Positions 15,462-22,070 of a DNA stretch of 33,705 bases are shown one piece after another. The number at the start of each line of letters is the position of its first letter. The first letter of the stretch is position 1. The position numbers and the translations under genes were made by a program. Below the pieces are notes generated by a model. That model searched no databases, had not been told where the DNA came from, and was given only the letters and a program-made list of their open reading frames with translations. The stretch comes from Granulicella sp. (GTDB taxonomy: Bacteria > Acidobacteriota > Terriglobia > Terriglobales > Acidobacteriaceae), in NCBI GenBank assembly GCA_003133205.1, contig PKWK01000250.1, forward strand, positions 1-33,705, given 5' to 3'.

Positions 15462-15467
15462 GGGTCG

Positions 15468-15605
15468 CTAATAGAGTTTGAGTCTTGGCAGATACATGCA
15501 AGCAGGAGGAATCCATCTCTTCTTATCCTCTGGTTTGCCAGCTGGGCCCAGAATTATCTTGTCCGCCAACTCCGGGTCCCTAAGCTTTTCGCAGACTCGA
15601 CTCAT
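15468..15605 (-). pseudogene. Detached C-terminal fragment of the PIN-domain gene
   Basis: A 45-codon frame starts at ATG 15603-15605, overlapping the PIN stop as ATGA, and reads MSRVCEKLRDPELADKI and ends near MYLPRLKLY. PIN proteins commonly end with a TxDxxLxxxC-type segment, so DKMSRVCEKLRD looks like the lost tail of the neighbour. Adding one base in the AAA run (15605-15607) would join both frames into one 150-residue protein. A real translationally coupled small gene is the alternative. Confidence 0.5.
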
Positions 15606-15919
15606 TTGTCTGTTGCGAGGATATGGTAGCGGTTCAGATCATAGGGATAAAGAGTCTTTCCCCAGTGAATGTCGTCGCGGAACGTATCCACGCACTGTTT
15701 ATAAGTCTGCTCGTCCAACCAGTCGTTTGAGTCCTTTGCTGCGAAGCGTTTTCGCGCGAATGTATTGAAAACTTCCGGTATGCAAATATTTGGAATGAAG
15801 AGCGCGGCCGCATGGTCGGTTTTCTTGTCCAAGATGTATTGGACCGCGCTTCTGCACCTCTGATCGCGCGGAAGATAGATTTCAACCGCGGCGCTGGCGT
15901 CAAGTAGGTAAGTTAGCAT
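15602..15919 (-). CDS. PIN-domain protein (VapC-like), probably truncated
   Basis: From ATG 15917-15919, with AGGAGG five bases ahead, the frame gives 105 residues. LLDASAA (Asp7) and CIPEVFNTFAR (Glu49) are the first two acidic positions of PIN ribonucleases, the toxin class of VapBC systems. The frame stops at HILATDK, where the last acidic/threonine strand should continue; the continuation is found in the next frame (15468-15605). YDLNRYHI directly followed by LATDK may also hide an internal deletion, since related proteins as I recall them are longer. No antitoxin-like gene precedes it: rsmE ends 35 bases upstream. It is likely an inactive or decaying orphan. Confidence 0.6.
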   Translation of the reverse strand: MLTYLLDASAAVEIYLPRDQRCRSAVQYILDKKTDHAAALFIPNICIPEVFNTFARKRFAAKDSNDWLDEQTYKQCVDTFRDDIHWGKTLYPYDLNRYHILATDK

Positions 15920-15954
15920 TGCGCCTCCTTGCATGGGAAAGCGGAAATCATAGC

Positions 15955-16710
15955 TCAAGAGTTGAGATGTGCGCTGACGATGGCGATGGCCGCGATGGCG
16001 GCGGTTTCGGCACGGAGAATGCGCGGGCCGAGCGTGACGTGCGTCCAGTTGTGCGTGGTGAAGAGGGACATCTCTTCGGGGGTCCAGCCGCCTTCGGGTC
16101 CGATGGCGAGGGCGAGGGACTTGGTGGAATCCCACATCTCAGAGTCGAGATGTGGGGTACCCAATGTTGAGGCGAGGGTGAGGGTTTGCTCGGTTTCGCT
16201 TAGGAGGATGCGAGTGGGCGCGGTTTCGCGGGTGAGGGCGGCGGCGAGCATGATCGGATCAGCAATCTCGGGAATATCGGTGCGGCGGGACTGCTTGGCG
16301 GATTCGAGCGCGATGCGACGCCAGCGTTCGGCGCGTTTGGGCGCGGCGAGGGCGAGGTGCTTCTCGGTGCGGCGCGCGAGGATGGGAGTGATGCGGGCGA
16401 CGCCGAGTTCGGTGGCCTTCTCGATGGCCCACTCAAAGTGATCGAACTTGAAGATGGCGAGCAGCAGGTGGATGGGGAGGGCAGCGTCGGCTTCGAGTTC
16501 TTCGTGCAGGATGAACTGGACTTCGTGATCTGCGACAGTCGTGATCTCGGCGCGATGGAGGAAGCCGTTCGCGACTACATCAAAGGCCTGGCCCGGCTGG
16601 GCGCGGAGGACGCGGGCAAGGTGGGCGGCCTGCTCGCCGGTGAGGGCGGCTTGGGTGGGGTGGCCGGTTTGAGGGGACCAGGTGTCGGCGATCCAGCGGC
16701 GGCGAGTCAT
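15955..16710 (-). CDS. rsmE: 16S rRNA m3U1498 methyltransferase RsmE
   Basis: The 251-residue protein has an N-terminal PUA-like part (AALTGEQAAHLARVLRAQPG) and a SPOUT methyltransferase domain with KATELGVARITPILARRTE, LAIGPEGGWTPEE (residues 200-213) and LGPRILRAETA (228-238), the S-adenosylmethionine-binding trefoil knot. These are the three RsmE signatures. RsmE methylates U1498 of 16S rRNA in assembled 30S subunits. Between ILLSETEQ and LAIGPEGG the protein has an extra stretch (about 185-194) encoded by a perfect inverted repeat at 16131-16156. It lies in a loop before the knot, so activity is probably kept. Confidence 0.93.
   Translation of the reverse strand: MTRRRWIADTWSPQTGHPTQAALTGEQAAHLARVLRAQPGQAFDVVANGFLHRAEITTVADHEVQFILHEELEADAALPIHLLLAIFKFDHFEWAIEKATELGVARITPILARRTEKHLALAAPKRAERWRRIALESAKQSRRTDIPEIADPIMLAAALTRETAPTRILLSETEQTLTLASTLGTPHLDSEMWDSTKSLALAIGPEGGWTPEEMSLFTTHNWTHVTLGPRILRAETAAIAAIAIVSAHLNS
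16131..16156. repeat. Palindromic element read in frame inside rsmE
   Basis: CCCACATCTC (16131-16140) is the exact reverse complement of GAGATGTGGG (16147-16156) around a six-base loop. GTACCC follows. This kind of CCCACATCTC...GAGATGTGGG palindrome is normally intergenic; here it adds about ten residues to RsmE without breaking the frame. Confidence 0.7.
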
Positions 16711-16714
16711 AAGG

Positions 16715-16748
16715 GCAGTGGTAAGTAGTCAGTGGTAAGTGGTTAGTA
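16715..16748. repeat. GTGGTAAGT-type dispersed repeat, copy 3
   Basis: CAGTGGTAAGTAGTCAGTGG continues as TAAGTGGTTAGTAA in the gap between rsmE and the unknown gene at 16773. Same unit as at 13305. Confidence 0.7.
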
Positions 16749-16772
16749 AAGACGAGTGCCAGATGCCGCGCG

Positions 16773-17336
16773 TCAGGGTTTGGGGATGGTCACGGTGAAG
16801 GTGCCCTGGTGGTAGAACTCGATGTTGACGTTGGCGGACTTGCGTTGCTTCCAGACCTCTTCGGTGACGGGGAAATGGATGAGCACCATACCCTCGGCGT
16901 GGTCGCCGGGCTGGATTGCGGACTCGCGGGCGAGCGGGGCGCTGGCCAGCGGCTTGAGCGCGGGGAAGGTGACGAAGAGGTTGTCGAGGTCACTCTTCTG
17001 GAAGGCGCTGGTGGTGATGACCGTGTCGTCCTGCGCGGTAAGGGTTCCGGTGAGATCGCTGATGAAGAGCGGGTCGTGGAGGCGGTCGTCGACGCGGACG
17101 GTGGCGAGCACGTAGAGGTCGTCCTGAACCTCATCCTGCGCGCCGACGAGTCTGGAGTCGGTCTTGAAGACAGTATGGGTGGGCAGGATCGCGGTGTGGG
17201 TGACAGCGAGGTCGGCGACGCGGTGGGGCATGTAGAGATAGATACCCGCGAAGGCGATGCCGAGGACGGCGAGCGCGATGAGGATGGGCCCGACGAAGTT
17301 GCGGCGTTCGGATTGGGAGAAAGTAAGTTCGGACAT
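16773..17336 (-). CDS. Unknown protein with one N-terminal membrane helix
   Basis: The 187-residue protein (ATG at 17334-17336; the frame also has a TTG at 17345) has a short cytoplasmic head, a membrane helix (about 17-36, ILIALAVLGIAFAGIYLYM) and a periplasmic domain of alternating strands, including DDLYVLATVRVDDRLHDPLF and NVNIEFYHQGTFTVTIPK. The pattern suggests an immunoglobulin-like or FxLYD-like sandwich, which is a guess. No catalytic motif or cysteine pair is visible and I do not recognise a family. It lies between an AI-2E-type permease gene upstream and rsmE downstream on the same strand. Confidence 0.7.
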   Translation of the reverse strand: MSELTFSQSERRNFVGPILIALAVLGIAFAGIYLYMPHRVADLAVTHTAILPTHTVFKTDSRLVGAQDEVQDDLYVLATVRVDDRLHDPLFISDLTGTLTAQDDTVITTSAFQKSDLDNLFVTFPALKPLASAPLARESAIQPGDHAEGMVLIHFPVTEEVWKQRKSANVNIEFYHQGTFTVTIPKP

Positions 17337-17360
17337 GGGGATCAAGGATAGCAGCGAAGG

Positions 17361-17397
17361 ACAGTGGTGAGTGGTCAGTGGTCAGTTGTAAGTAAAG
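17361..17397. repeat. GTGGTCAGT-type dispersed repeat, copy 4
   Basis: ACAGTGGTGAGTGGTCAGTG continues GTCAGTTGTAAGTAAAG and fills the gap between the unknown gene (ends upstream at 17336) and the permease stop at 17399. Confidence 0.7.
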
Positions 17398-17398
17398 G

Positions 17399-18484
17399 CT
17401 ATGGCGAGTCTCTCTGCACGAGGTACTCCTCCATGAGGACGGCGACGAGGGCGGCGGTGGGTACGGCGACGAGGGCCCCAACGACTCCGGCGAGTTCGGT
17501 TCCGGCGATGAGGGCGATGAGGACGGTGAGGCCCATGAGGTTAACGCTGGAGCGCATGATGCGTGGAGTGAGATAGGCGTTCTCGATGTTGACGTAGATG
17601 AGGTAGAAGAGGAACACACAGGCCATCTTGGTCCAGGAATCGAGCGCCGCCACGAGGCCTACGAGCAGGATGGTGATGACCCCGCCGGCGATAGGGACGA
17701 TGTTCATCAGTCCCATGAGGACGCCGAGCAGCAAGAAATAGCGGACGCCGAGGAGGCCGAAGACAATGGTGCTGCAAACGCCGAGGATGAGCATCAGGAG
17801 GCCCTGGCCGAAGAGCCACCGGCTCATGCGGAGCTCGGCTTTCTCGAGCGTGACCGCGAGGCGGAGGCGGCTTTCTACAGGGAAGAGCGACATGAACCAC
17901 TGGTAGGCGTACTCGCCCTCGAGCATGAAGTAGACGCAGAGGACGAGGGCGGCGACGAGGTCGAAGATGCGGCCCATCCAGTTAGGGAACGATGCGAAGA
18001 GATACTCCGCGGTGGCGGAGAGCCCGTCTTCTGCCTTTGCGGCGATGGCGTCGACGCCCAACTTGTCGGCGTAGGGAATACGTTTGATCCGGGCGACGAT
18101 GGTGGGGATGCGGGCGGGCAGGTCAGTGGCGAACTGGTGGAGGTCGTGAATGACGGGCGGAAGTCCGACCGTGAAAAACACGGCGAGAGCGAGGAAGGCG
18201 AAGGTGAGCAGAAGCAAGATTGCGATTGCGCGTGAGATACGGCGGCCGCCGCGTACTTCGAACCGCATGATGGCGTTGATCGCGGGCGTCAGCACCACGG
18301 CGAACATCGCACTGACGTAAACGAGCGTGAGCACATCGCGCAGACGCCAGGCCAGCGCCAGCGCCAGCATCACACCGAAGGCGAACAGGATGTGACCGCG
18401 GACGACGTTGGGGGCGCGCTGCTTCCAGGTGGGCGTTAAGTGCGGCAGGGCTTTCTCCTGAGCGTTGAGATGCGTTCGCCTCAC
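17399..18484 (-). CDS. AI-2E family transporter (PerM/YdiK-like permease)
   Basis: The 361-residue protein has about eight hydrophobic helices in the AI-2E (UPF0118) arrangement: two near the N-terminus (FAFGVMLALALAWRL; VYVSAMFAVVLTPAINAIMR), a helical periplasmic insert (about 115-170), and a tight C-terminal group containing LMGLMNIVPIAGGVITILL and NAYLTPRIMRSSVNLMGLTV. The last two blocks are the family signature. Members export or exchange varied small solutes; the name reflects one E. coli case. The start is GTG at 18482-18484 with TAGGTG ahead. It lies 40 bases after aroK and is probably cotranscribed with it. Confidence 0.88.
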   Translation of the reverse strand: MRRTHLNAQEKALPHLTPTWKQRAPNVVRGHILFAFGVMLALALAWRLRDVLTLVYVSAMFAVVLTPAINAIMRFEVRGGRRISRAIAILLLLTFAFLALAVFFTVGLPPVIHDLHQFATDLPARIPTIVARIKRIPYADKLGVDAIAAKAEDGLSATAEYLFASFPNWMGRIFDLVAALVLCVYFMLEGEYAYQWFMSLFPVESRLRLAVTLEKAELRMSRWLFGQGLLMLILGVCSTIVFGLLGVRYFLLLGVLMGLMNIVPIAGGVITILLVGLVAALDSWTKMACVFLFYLIYVNIENAYLTPRIMRSSVNLMGLTVLIALIAGTELAGVVGALVAVPTAALVAVLMEEYLVQRDSP

Positions 18485-18524
18485 TTTACACCTAGCGTAG
18501 CGCTGGTCTCGCCTGAATCATGCG

Positions 18525-19139
18525 CTAGCGACGCCGGGCTGGGGGCATATGCAGGCGGGCGAGCAGGGTGGTGACGGTCTCCTCGGTGGTGAGGTTGGCG
18601 GTGTCGATGGTGTGTTGCGCCAGGCGGCGGTAGATGGGTTGGCGGGCGAGGAAGCGCGCCTCGGCGGTGGCGGGGTCGGCCAGGTTTGGCCGGTCGGTCG
18701 CCCCGGGGTTGAGCGCCTGCATCATACAGCGGTCGAAGAGGGTGGGGAACGGCGCGTCCAGAAAGATGGTGGCGGTGGCCGGGGTCTGCTCGAGCAGAAG
18801 GCGGTTGGTGAGGATCTCCGGGGTGCCTCCGCCGAGGGCGAGGACGATGTTCTCGCGGCCGAGCGCGCAGGCGAGGGCCTGGGACTCAAACTGGCGGAAG
18901 TGGGCCTCCCCATGGGCGGCGAAGATGGAGGGGACGGCGAGGCCGGTGCGGGACTCGATGTAGGCGTCGAGGTCGAGGAAGTCCCAGCCGAGGCGGGCTG
19001 CCAGCAGGCGGCCGACAGTAGTCTTGCCGGCTCCCATGAAGCCGGTGAGGACGAGGCGGCGAATGTTTGCGGGTGGGCTCACGATATTGGCAGGCAGGGC
19101 ATTCTGAGTTGCACTGGGTTCGACGGTCTGGACGTTCAT
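18525..19139 (-). CDS. aroK: Shikimate kinase
   Basis: From ATG 19137-19139 (AGGAG ahead) the protein has 204 residues. It has Walker A GFMGAGKTT (33-41), the shikimate-binding acids in FLDLDAYIE (Asp56/Asp58), the shikimate Arg in FRQFE (82), and ALGGGTP (101-107), the core signatures of shikimate kinase, which phosphorylates shikimate in the aromatic amino acid pathway. RxNL in DRPNLADP and the YRRLA lid residues are also present. An N-terminal 25-residue extension precedes the fold. The frame stays open upstream to 19220 but that part is repeat-derived. Downstream pheA at the far end of the window belongs to the same broad pathway but is not linked. Confidence 0.93.
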   Translation of the reverse strand: MNVQTVEPSATQNALPANIVSPPANIRRLVLTGFMGAGKTTVGRLLAARLGWDFLDLDAYIESRTGLAVPSIFAAHGEAHFRQFESQALACALGRENIVLALGGGTPEILTNRLLLEQTPATATIFLDAPFPTLFDRCMMQALNPGATDRPNLADPATAEARFLARQPIYRRLAQHTIDTANLTTEETVTTLLARLHMPPARRR

Positions 19140-19180
19140 TGAAAGGCTCCTTAGAAGGTACAACGGCGACTCAAGGTGCG

Positions 19181-19215
19181 AGAAGCAGATTCCCTTACGG
19201 GAATGACAACCAAAG
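19181..19215. repeat. ATTCCCTTACGGGAATGACAA element upstream of aroK
   Basis: AGAAGCAGATTCCCTTACGG followed by GAATGACAACCAAAG is the third copy of the element found twice at 14191-14267. It sits 40-75 bases upstream of the aroK start and may carry or displace its promoter. Confidence 0.7.
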
Positions 19216-19225
19216 CACAAAACAA

Positions 19226-19253
19226 GAGCCGCGACCTTTTGGGGTCGCGGCTC
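19226..19253 (-). terminator. Intrinsic terminator of the sigma factor operon
   Basis: GAGCCGCGACC (19226-19236) and GGTCGCGGCTC (19243-19253) form a perfect eleven-base-pair stem with a six-base loop. Read on the minus strand it is followed by TTGTTTTGTG, a T-rich tail, so it probably ends the minus-strand transcript of the sigma/partner pair. The 175 bases between it and the partner gene hold two further small stems (19271-19298 and 19325-19344). Confidence 0.7.
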
Positions 19254-19428
19254 AGTGGAAGTGGCGGATGCTCTGAAAACGTTTTTATCTATTCAGAGAT
19301 GCTCGCGCGCCCGACTGACCCGCTCCCCGCCACCAATAGCGGGGATAGGTAAAGGAGCCGGACTGGAACGAGCGCAGATTCATCCTGCTAAAAGGATTGC
19401 ACGAGAGAGGAATAGGTTGCAAGAGAAT

Positions 19429-19752
19429 TTAATCGATTTCCTTGACGCCGTCGGCTTCGGTTTCGAGCGGGACAAAGGCGGATTCTTCGCGGAGCTTGCT
19501 TTCGATCTTGGCCCAGACTTTGTCGCTCGGATCTTCGACGGGTTCGAACAGGCTGCGGGCGGTCTCAGCAATGGTTTCGAGGTCGCTGACGAGCGCGGCG
19601 CAGTCGGGATTCTGGGCGAGGAACTTCTGCAGCCGGGGGTCCTGACTGACCTTTCCGTCGCCGGTGGCGAAGAGTTCGGGGAGATAGTTTTCAAACTCTT
19701 CGGGCTTCAGGGTGTCGAAGTTGATTTCGTTGATGTCGCCGGGCTCACTCAT
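19429..19752 (-). CDS. Small acidic protein coupled to the sigma factor, possible anti-sigma factor
   Basis: This 107-residue protein begins [20 protein letters not shown]. It is acidic and mainly helical ([35 protein letters not shown]). Its ATG overlaps the end of the sigma factor gene as ATGA, typical of sigma/anti-sigma pairs. However, the HxxxCxxC zinc motif of ZAS anti-sigma factors and any membrane helix are missing, so a soluble, non-zinc anti-sigma or another regulator is implied by position only. The segment with [15 protein letters not shown] resembles the helix 1-2 region of anti-sigma proteins, which is weak evidence. Confidence 0.6.
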   Translation of the reverse strand: MSEPGDINEINFDTLKPEEFENYLPELFATGDGKVSQDPRLQKFLAQNPDCAALVSDLETIAETARSLFEPVEDPSDKVWAKIESKLREESAFVPLETEADGVKEID

Positions 19753-20399
19753 TTCGTGGCCTCCGTGGCCACGTCTGGCTGGGGCGGCGGGCTCGGGTTA
19801 CGGAGCAGTTCGCGAAGCCTGAGGCGGGCCTTGTGCAGTTGGGACTTACTGTTGCCTGTGGAGCAGTCGAGCATAGTGGCGATCTCATTATGCTCGAAGC
19901 CTTCAACATCGTGAAGGACGAAGACCATACGGTAGCCGGGGGGTAACGAGGCGACGGCGCGTTCCAGGGCGACGCGGTCGACCGATCCGGTGAGGACGGG
20001 GTCGCGGCTGCCGAAGTCGCGCTTGGGCGCATCCTCCTCGGAGGGGTTGATGGTCTCCTCGAGCGAAACGAGGTTGAGGCCTTTCTTGCGTAGTTGCATG
20101 AGGACAAGGTTGACGGTGAGGCGATGCAGCCAGGTGGAGAAGGCTGATTCGCCGCGGAAGCTGCCGAGCTTGCGGAAGAGGTGGAGGAACGCCTCCTGGG
20201 TCATGTCCTCGGCTTCAGAGACGTTGCCGAGCATGCGCAGGCAAAGGGTATAGACCCTGCGTTTGTGCAGGTTGTAGAGCTTGGAGAATGCCTCGGCGTC
20301 GCCATTCTTGGCGGCCTCGATGGCCTCAGCCTCCCCGGCGATGGGCGGATTGCGTTTGAAGAGCCCAGGGTTGGGTTTTGCGGGTGGTGCTTGCGTCAT
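19749..20399 (-). CDS. ECF-type RNA polymerase sigma factor
   Basis: From ATG 20397-20399 (GAAGG eight bases ahead) the protein has 216 residues. Sigma region 2 is clear: [20 protein letters not shown], then [18 protein letters not shown] and [20 protein letters not shown]. Region 4 is [40 protein letters not shown], then [10 protein letters not shown]. Regions 1 and 3 are absent, as in ECF (RpoE-like) sigma factors, which direct stress or envelope regulons. A longer start at 20420 is possible. The overlapping downstream gene is the likely control partner. A candidate ECF-type promoter lies at 20548-20572. Confidence 0.93.
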   Translation of the reverse strand: MTQAPPAKPNPGLFKRNPPIAGEAEAIEAAKNGDAEAFSKLYNLHKRRVYTLCLRMLGNVSEAEDMTQEAFLHLFRKLGSFRGESAFSTWLHRLTVNLVLMQLRKKGLNLVSLEETINPSEEDAPKRDFGSRDPVLTGSVDRVALERAVASLPPGYRMVFVLHDVEGFEHNEIATMLDCSTGNSKSQLHKARLRLRELLRNPSPPPQPDVATEATK

Positions 20400-20547
20400 C
20401 AGTCTGCCTTCGCAACTCATTCTATTCTGGCTCCGGGATTACGGTGTCTCCGGACTCGCGCCTGTTTAGAGTCTAATGCATGCGCCGGGATTGATCCGTC
20501 TAGGAGGTTGGAGGTTGCAAGGGTCGAAAAGGTTGTGTCGGTCCACC

Positions 20548-20572
20548 GACATTGGTGCTAAATGGCTGTTCC
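20548..20572 (-). promoter_or_regulatory. Possible ECF-type promoter for the sigma gene
   Basis: On the minus strand GGAAC (20568-20572) and GTC (20548-20550) are 17 bases apart, the arrangement of many ECF promoters, about 150 bases before the sigma start. The GTC also lies in a small hairpin (TGTCGG/CCGACA) that could instead serve as the terminator of the upstream gene. The call is weak. Confidence 0.3.
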
Positions 20573-20591
20573 CCGAAGGGTATACGAGGTC

Positions 20592-21785
20592 TCAGGCGCC
20601 GACAAAACGGGCGTAAAGGGAGCGCGCAACGGTGATGTCCGTGGTTCCCTGAACGATGGCGCGGCCGTCGGCGAACAGGGTGAGAGTGTGGGGCCCGCGG
20701 CGGAAGCGGAGCAGCAGGTCGTTGGAGCGGAGGTCTACGATGTCGGCGTGGGTTGCGAGGCGGGCCCGCATGGCGGCGAAGTCGACCGGGCGGTGGTGCT
20801 CGTGGATCTGGACGGAATCGCGGCCGCACAGGGTGATGTGGGCGCGATTCTGGCCGGCAAGGTGGGTGAAGGATCGCTGGCCGCAGACTTCGCAGCCGGG
20901 GCGCGGGCTGCCGGTGGCGATCTCGGAATGCTCCAGGCTTCCACTGCCGACCGGGTTCCACAGGTCGAAAGAGAGCAGAGTTCGGCGCATGAGGTGGGGC
21001 TGGCCGGTGAGGAACTTGAGCGCCTCGGTGACCTGGATGGAGGCGGCGAGGTTGACGGCGGTGGAGAGGATGCCGGCGGTGTCGCAGGTGTCCACGTTGC
21101 CGGAGGGCGGCTTGGGAAAGATGCAGGCCAGGCAGGCGGTGGGAGGAACAGTGGTAAGTGGTAAGTGGTCAGTGGTCAGAGAGAGCAGCGGCAGGATGTT
21201 CATGGTGGCGGCGTAGGCGCCGATGGCGGCGGCGTAGATCCAGGGCTTGCCCTGCTGCACGGCGAAGTCGTTGATGAGGTAGCGGGTTTCGAAGTTGTCG
21301 GTGGCGTCGAGAATGATGTCGACGGGCGGTCGCGCGTTTGCGTCGGAGCCTGAGAGGAGTTCGGCGATGTTGCCGGGGATGAGGTCGGCGATGTGGGCGT
21401 GGACCGTGACGCGGGAGTTGAAGCGGGCGATGTGGTGGCGGGCGGCCGCGGCTTTGGGGAGGCTTTCGAGCGCGTCGGCCTCGTCGAAGAGGACCTGGCG
21501 CTGCAGGTTGGAGGGCTCGACGAAGTCGCGGTCGATGAGGGTGAGCGTCCCGATGCCGGCGCGCGCGAGCAGCGAGGCGGACGCTGCGCCCATGGCGCCG
21601 CAGCCGACGATGGCGACATGCGACCGGGCGAGTCGCTGCTGGCCTAGTTCGCCGATGCCGGCGAACAGGACCTGGCGCGAGTAGCGGTCCTTATCGGCGA
21701 TGGGGTCTGCGATGGTGGCGGGGGCAGGCGAGTTTTTTTCGAGCGAAGCTGGGGAGCGTGCCTCAGCATATTCGTTTAAACGCAT
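20592..21785 (-). CDS. MoeB/ThiF-type E1 adenylyltransferase
   Basis: The 397-residue protein (ATG 21783-21785) has RYSRQVLFAGIGELGQQRL (34-52), the nucleotide loop GCGAMG (61-66), DRDFVEPSNLQRQVLF (85-100) and DATDNFETRYLIND, all signatures of MoeB/ThiF enzymes, which adenylate the C-terminal glycine of a sulfur-carrier protein for molybdopterin or thiamine synthesis. Two CxxC pairs (CLAC 218-221; CEVC 298-301) form the zinc site. Cys234 in CDTAGIL matches the conserved cysteine region. The stretch LSLTTDHLPLTT (about 201-212) is a translated dispersed repeat (21149-21180), inserted in frame before the first CxxC. MoeB and ThiF cannot be separated here, as no partner gene is nearby. Confidence 0.88.
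   Translation of the reverse strand: MRLNEYAEARSPASLEKNSPAPATIADPIADKDRYSRQVLFAGIGELGQQRLARSHVAIVGCGAMGAASASLLARAGIGTLTLIDRDFVEPSNLQRQVLFDEADALESLPKAAAARHHIARFNSRVTVHAHIADLIPGNIAELLSGSDANARPPVDIILDATDNFETRYLINDFAVQQGKPWIYAAAIGAYAATMNILPLLSLTTDHLPLTTVPPTACLACIFPKPPSGNVDTCDTAGILSTAVNLAASIQVTEALKFLTGQPHLMRRTLLSFDLWNPVGSGSLEHSEIATGSPRPGCEVCGQRSFTHLAGQNRAHITLCGRDSVQIHEHHRPVDFAAMRARLATHADIVDLRSNDLLLRFRRGPHTLTLFADGRAIVQGTTDITVARSLYARFVGA
21149..21180. repeat. GTGGTAAGT-type dispersed repeat, copy 5, inside the MoeB/ThiF gene
   Basis: CAGTGGTAAGTGGTAAGTGG then TCAGTGGTCAGA matches the intergenic repeats at 13305-17397. Read on the coding strand it gives LTTDHLPLTT, a motif that adds about a dozen residues to the enzyme without shifting the frame. 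Confidence 0.8.
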
Positions 21786-22070
21786 CGTTCTTCGTAGTAT
21801 AGAGAATTGGGCGTGCTCTTTCAGCGCGCTTGCAGGGTCTGACGTTTTGGCATCCAACAGTGGTATCGGTCAGAGGTGAGCACGGCATCGTGTGGCCCCT
21901 GGATTCGAAGATTTAGTCTCGGAGATTCAGTTTGCGACCCATAGGATTGTGTGAGGTCTGAGGTCGGCGGTTTGGCAGGGGTAGAAGGGGAAATTTCGTT
22001 GCGTGTTCCACTGGATGCGATGACTGGAAGAGCGACCGCGAAACATCCGCACGCGATGTGGGGTCTCCGG

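Noticed and set aside
15602..15919. VapBC toxin-antitoxin pair
   Set aside because: No antitoxin-sized gene lies upstream; rsmE ends 35 bases before the PIN start, so only an orphan and probably broken toxin-like gene is supported.
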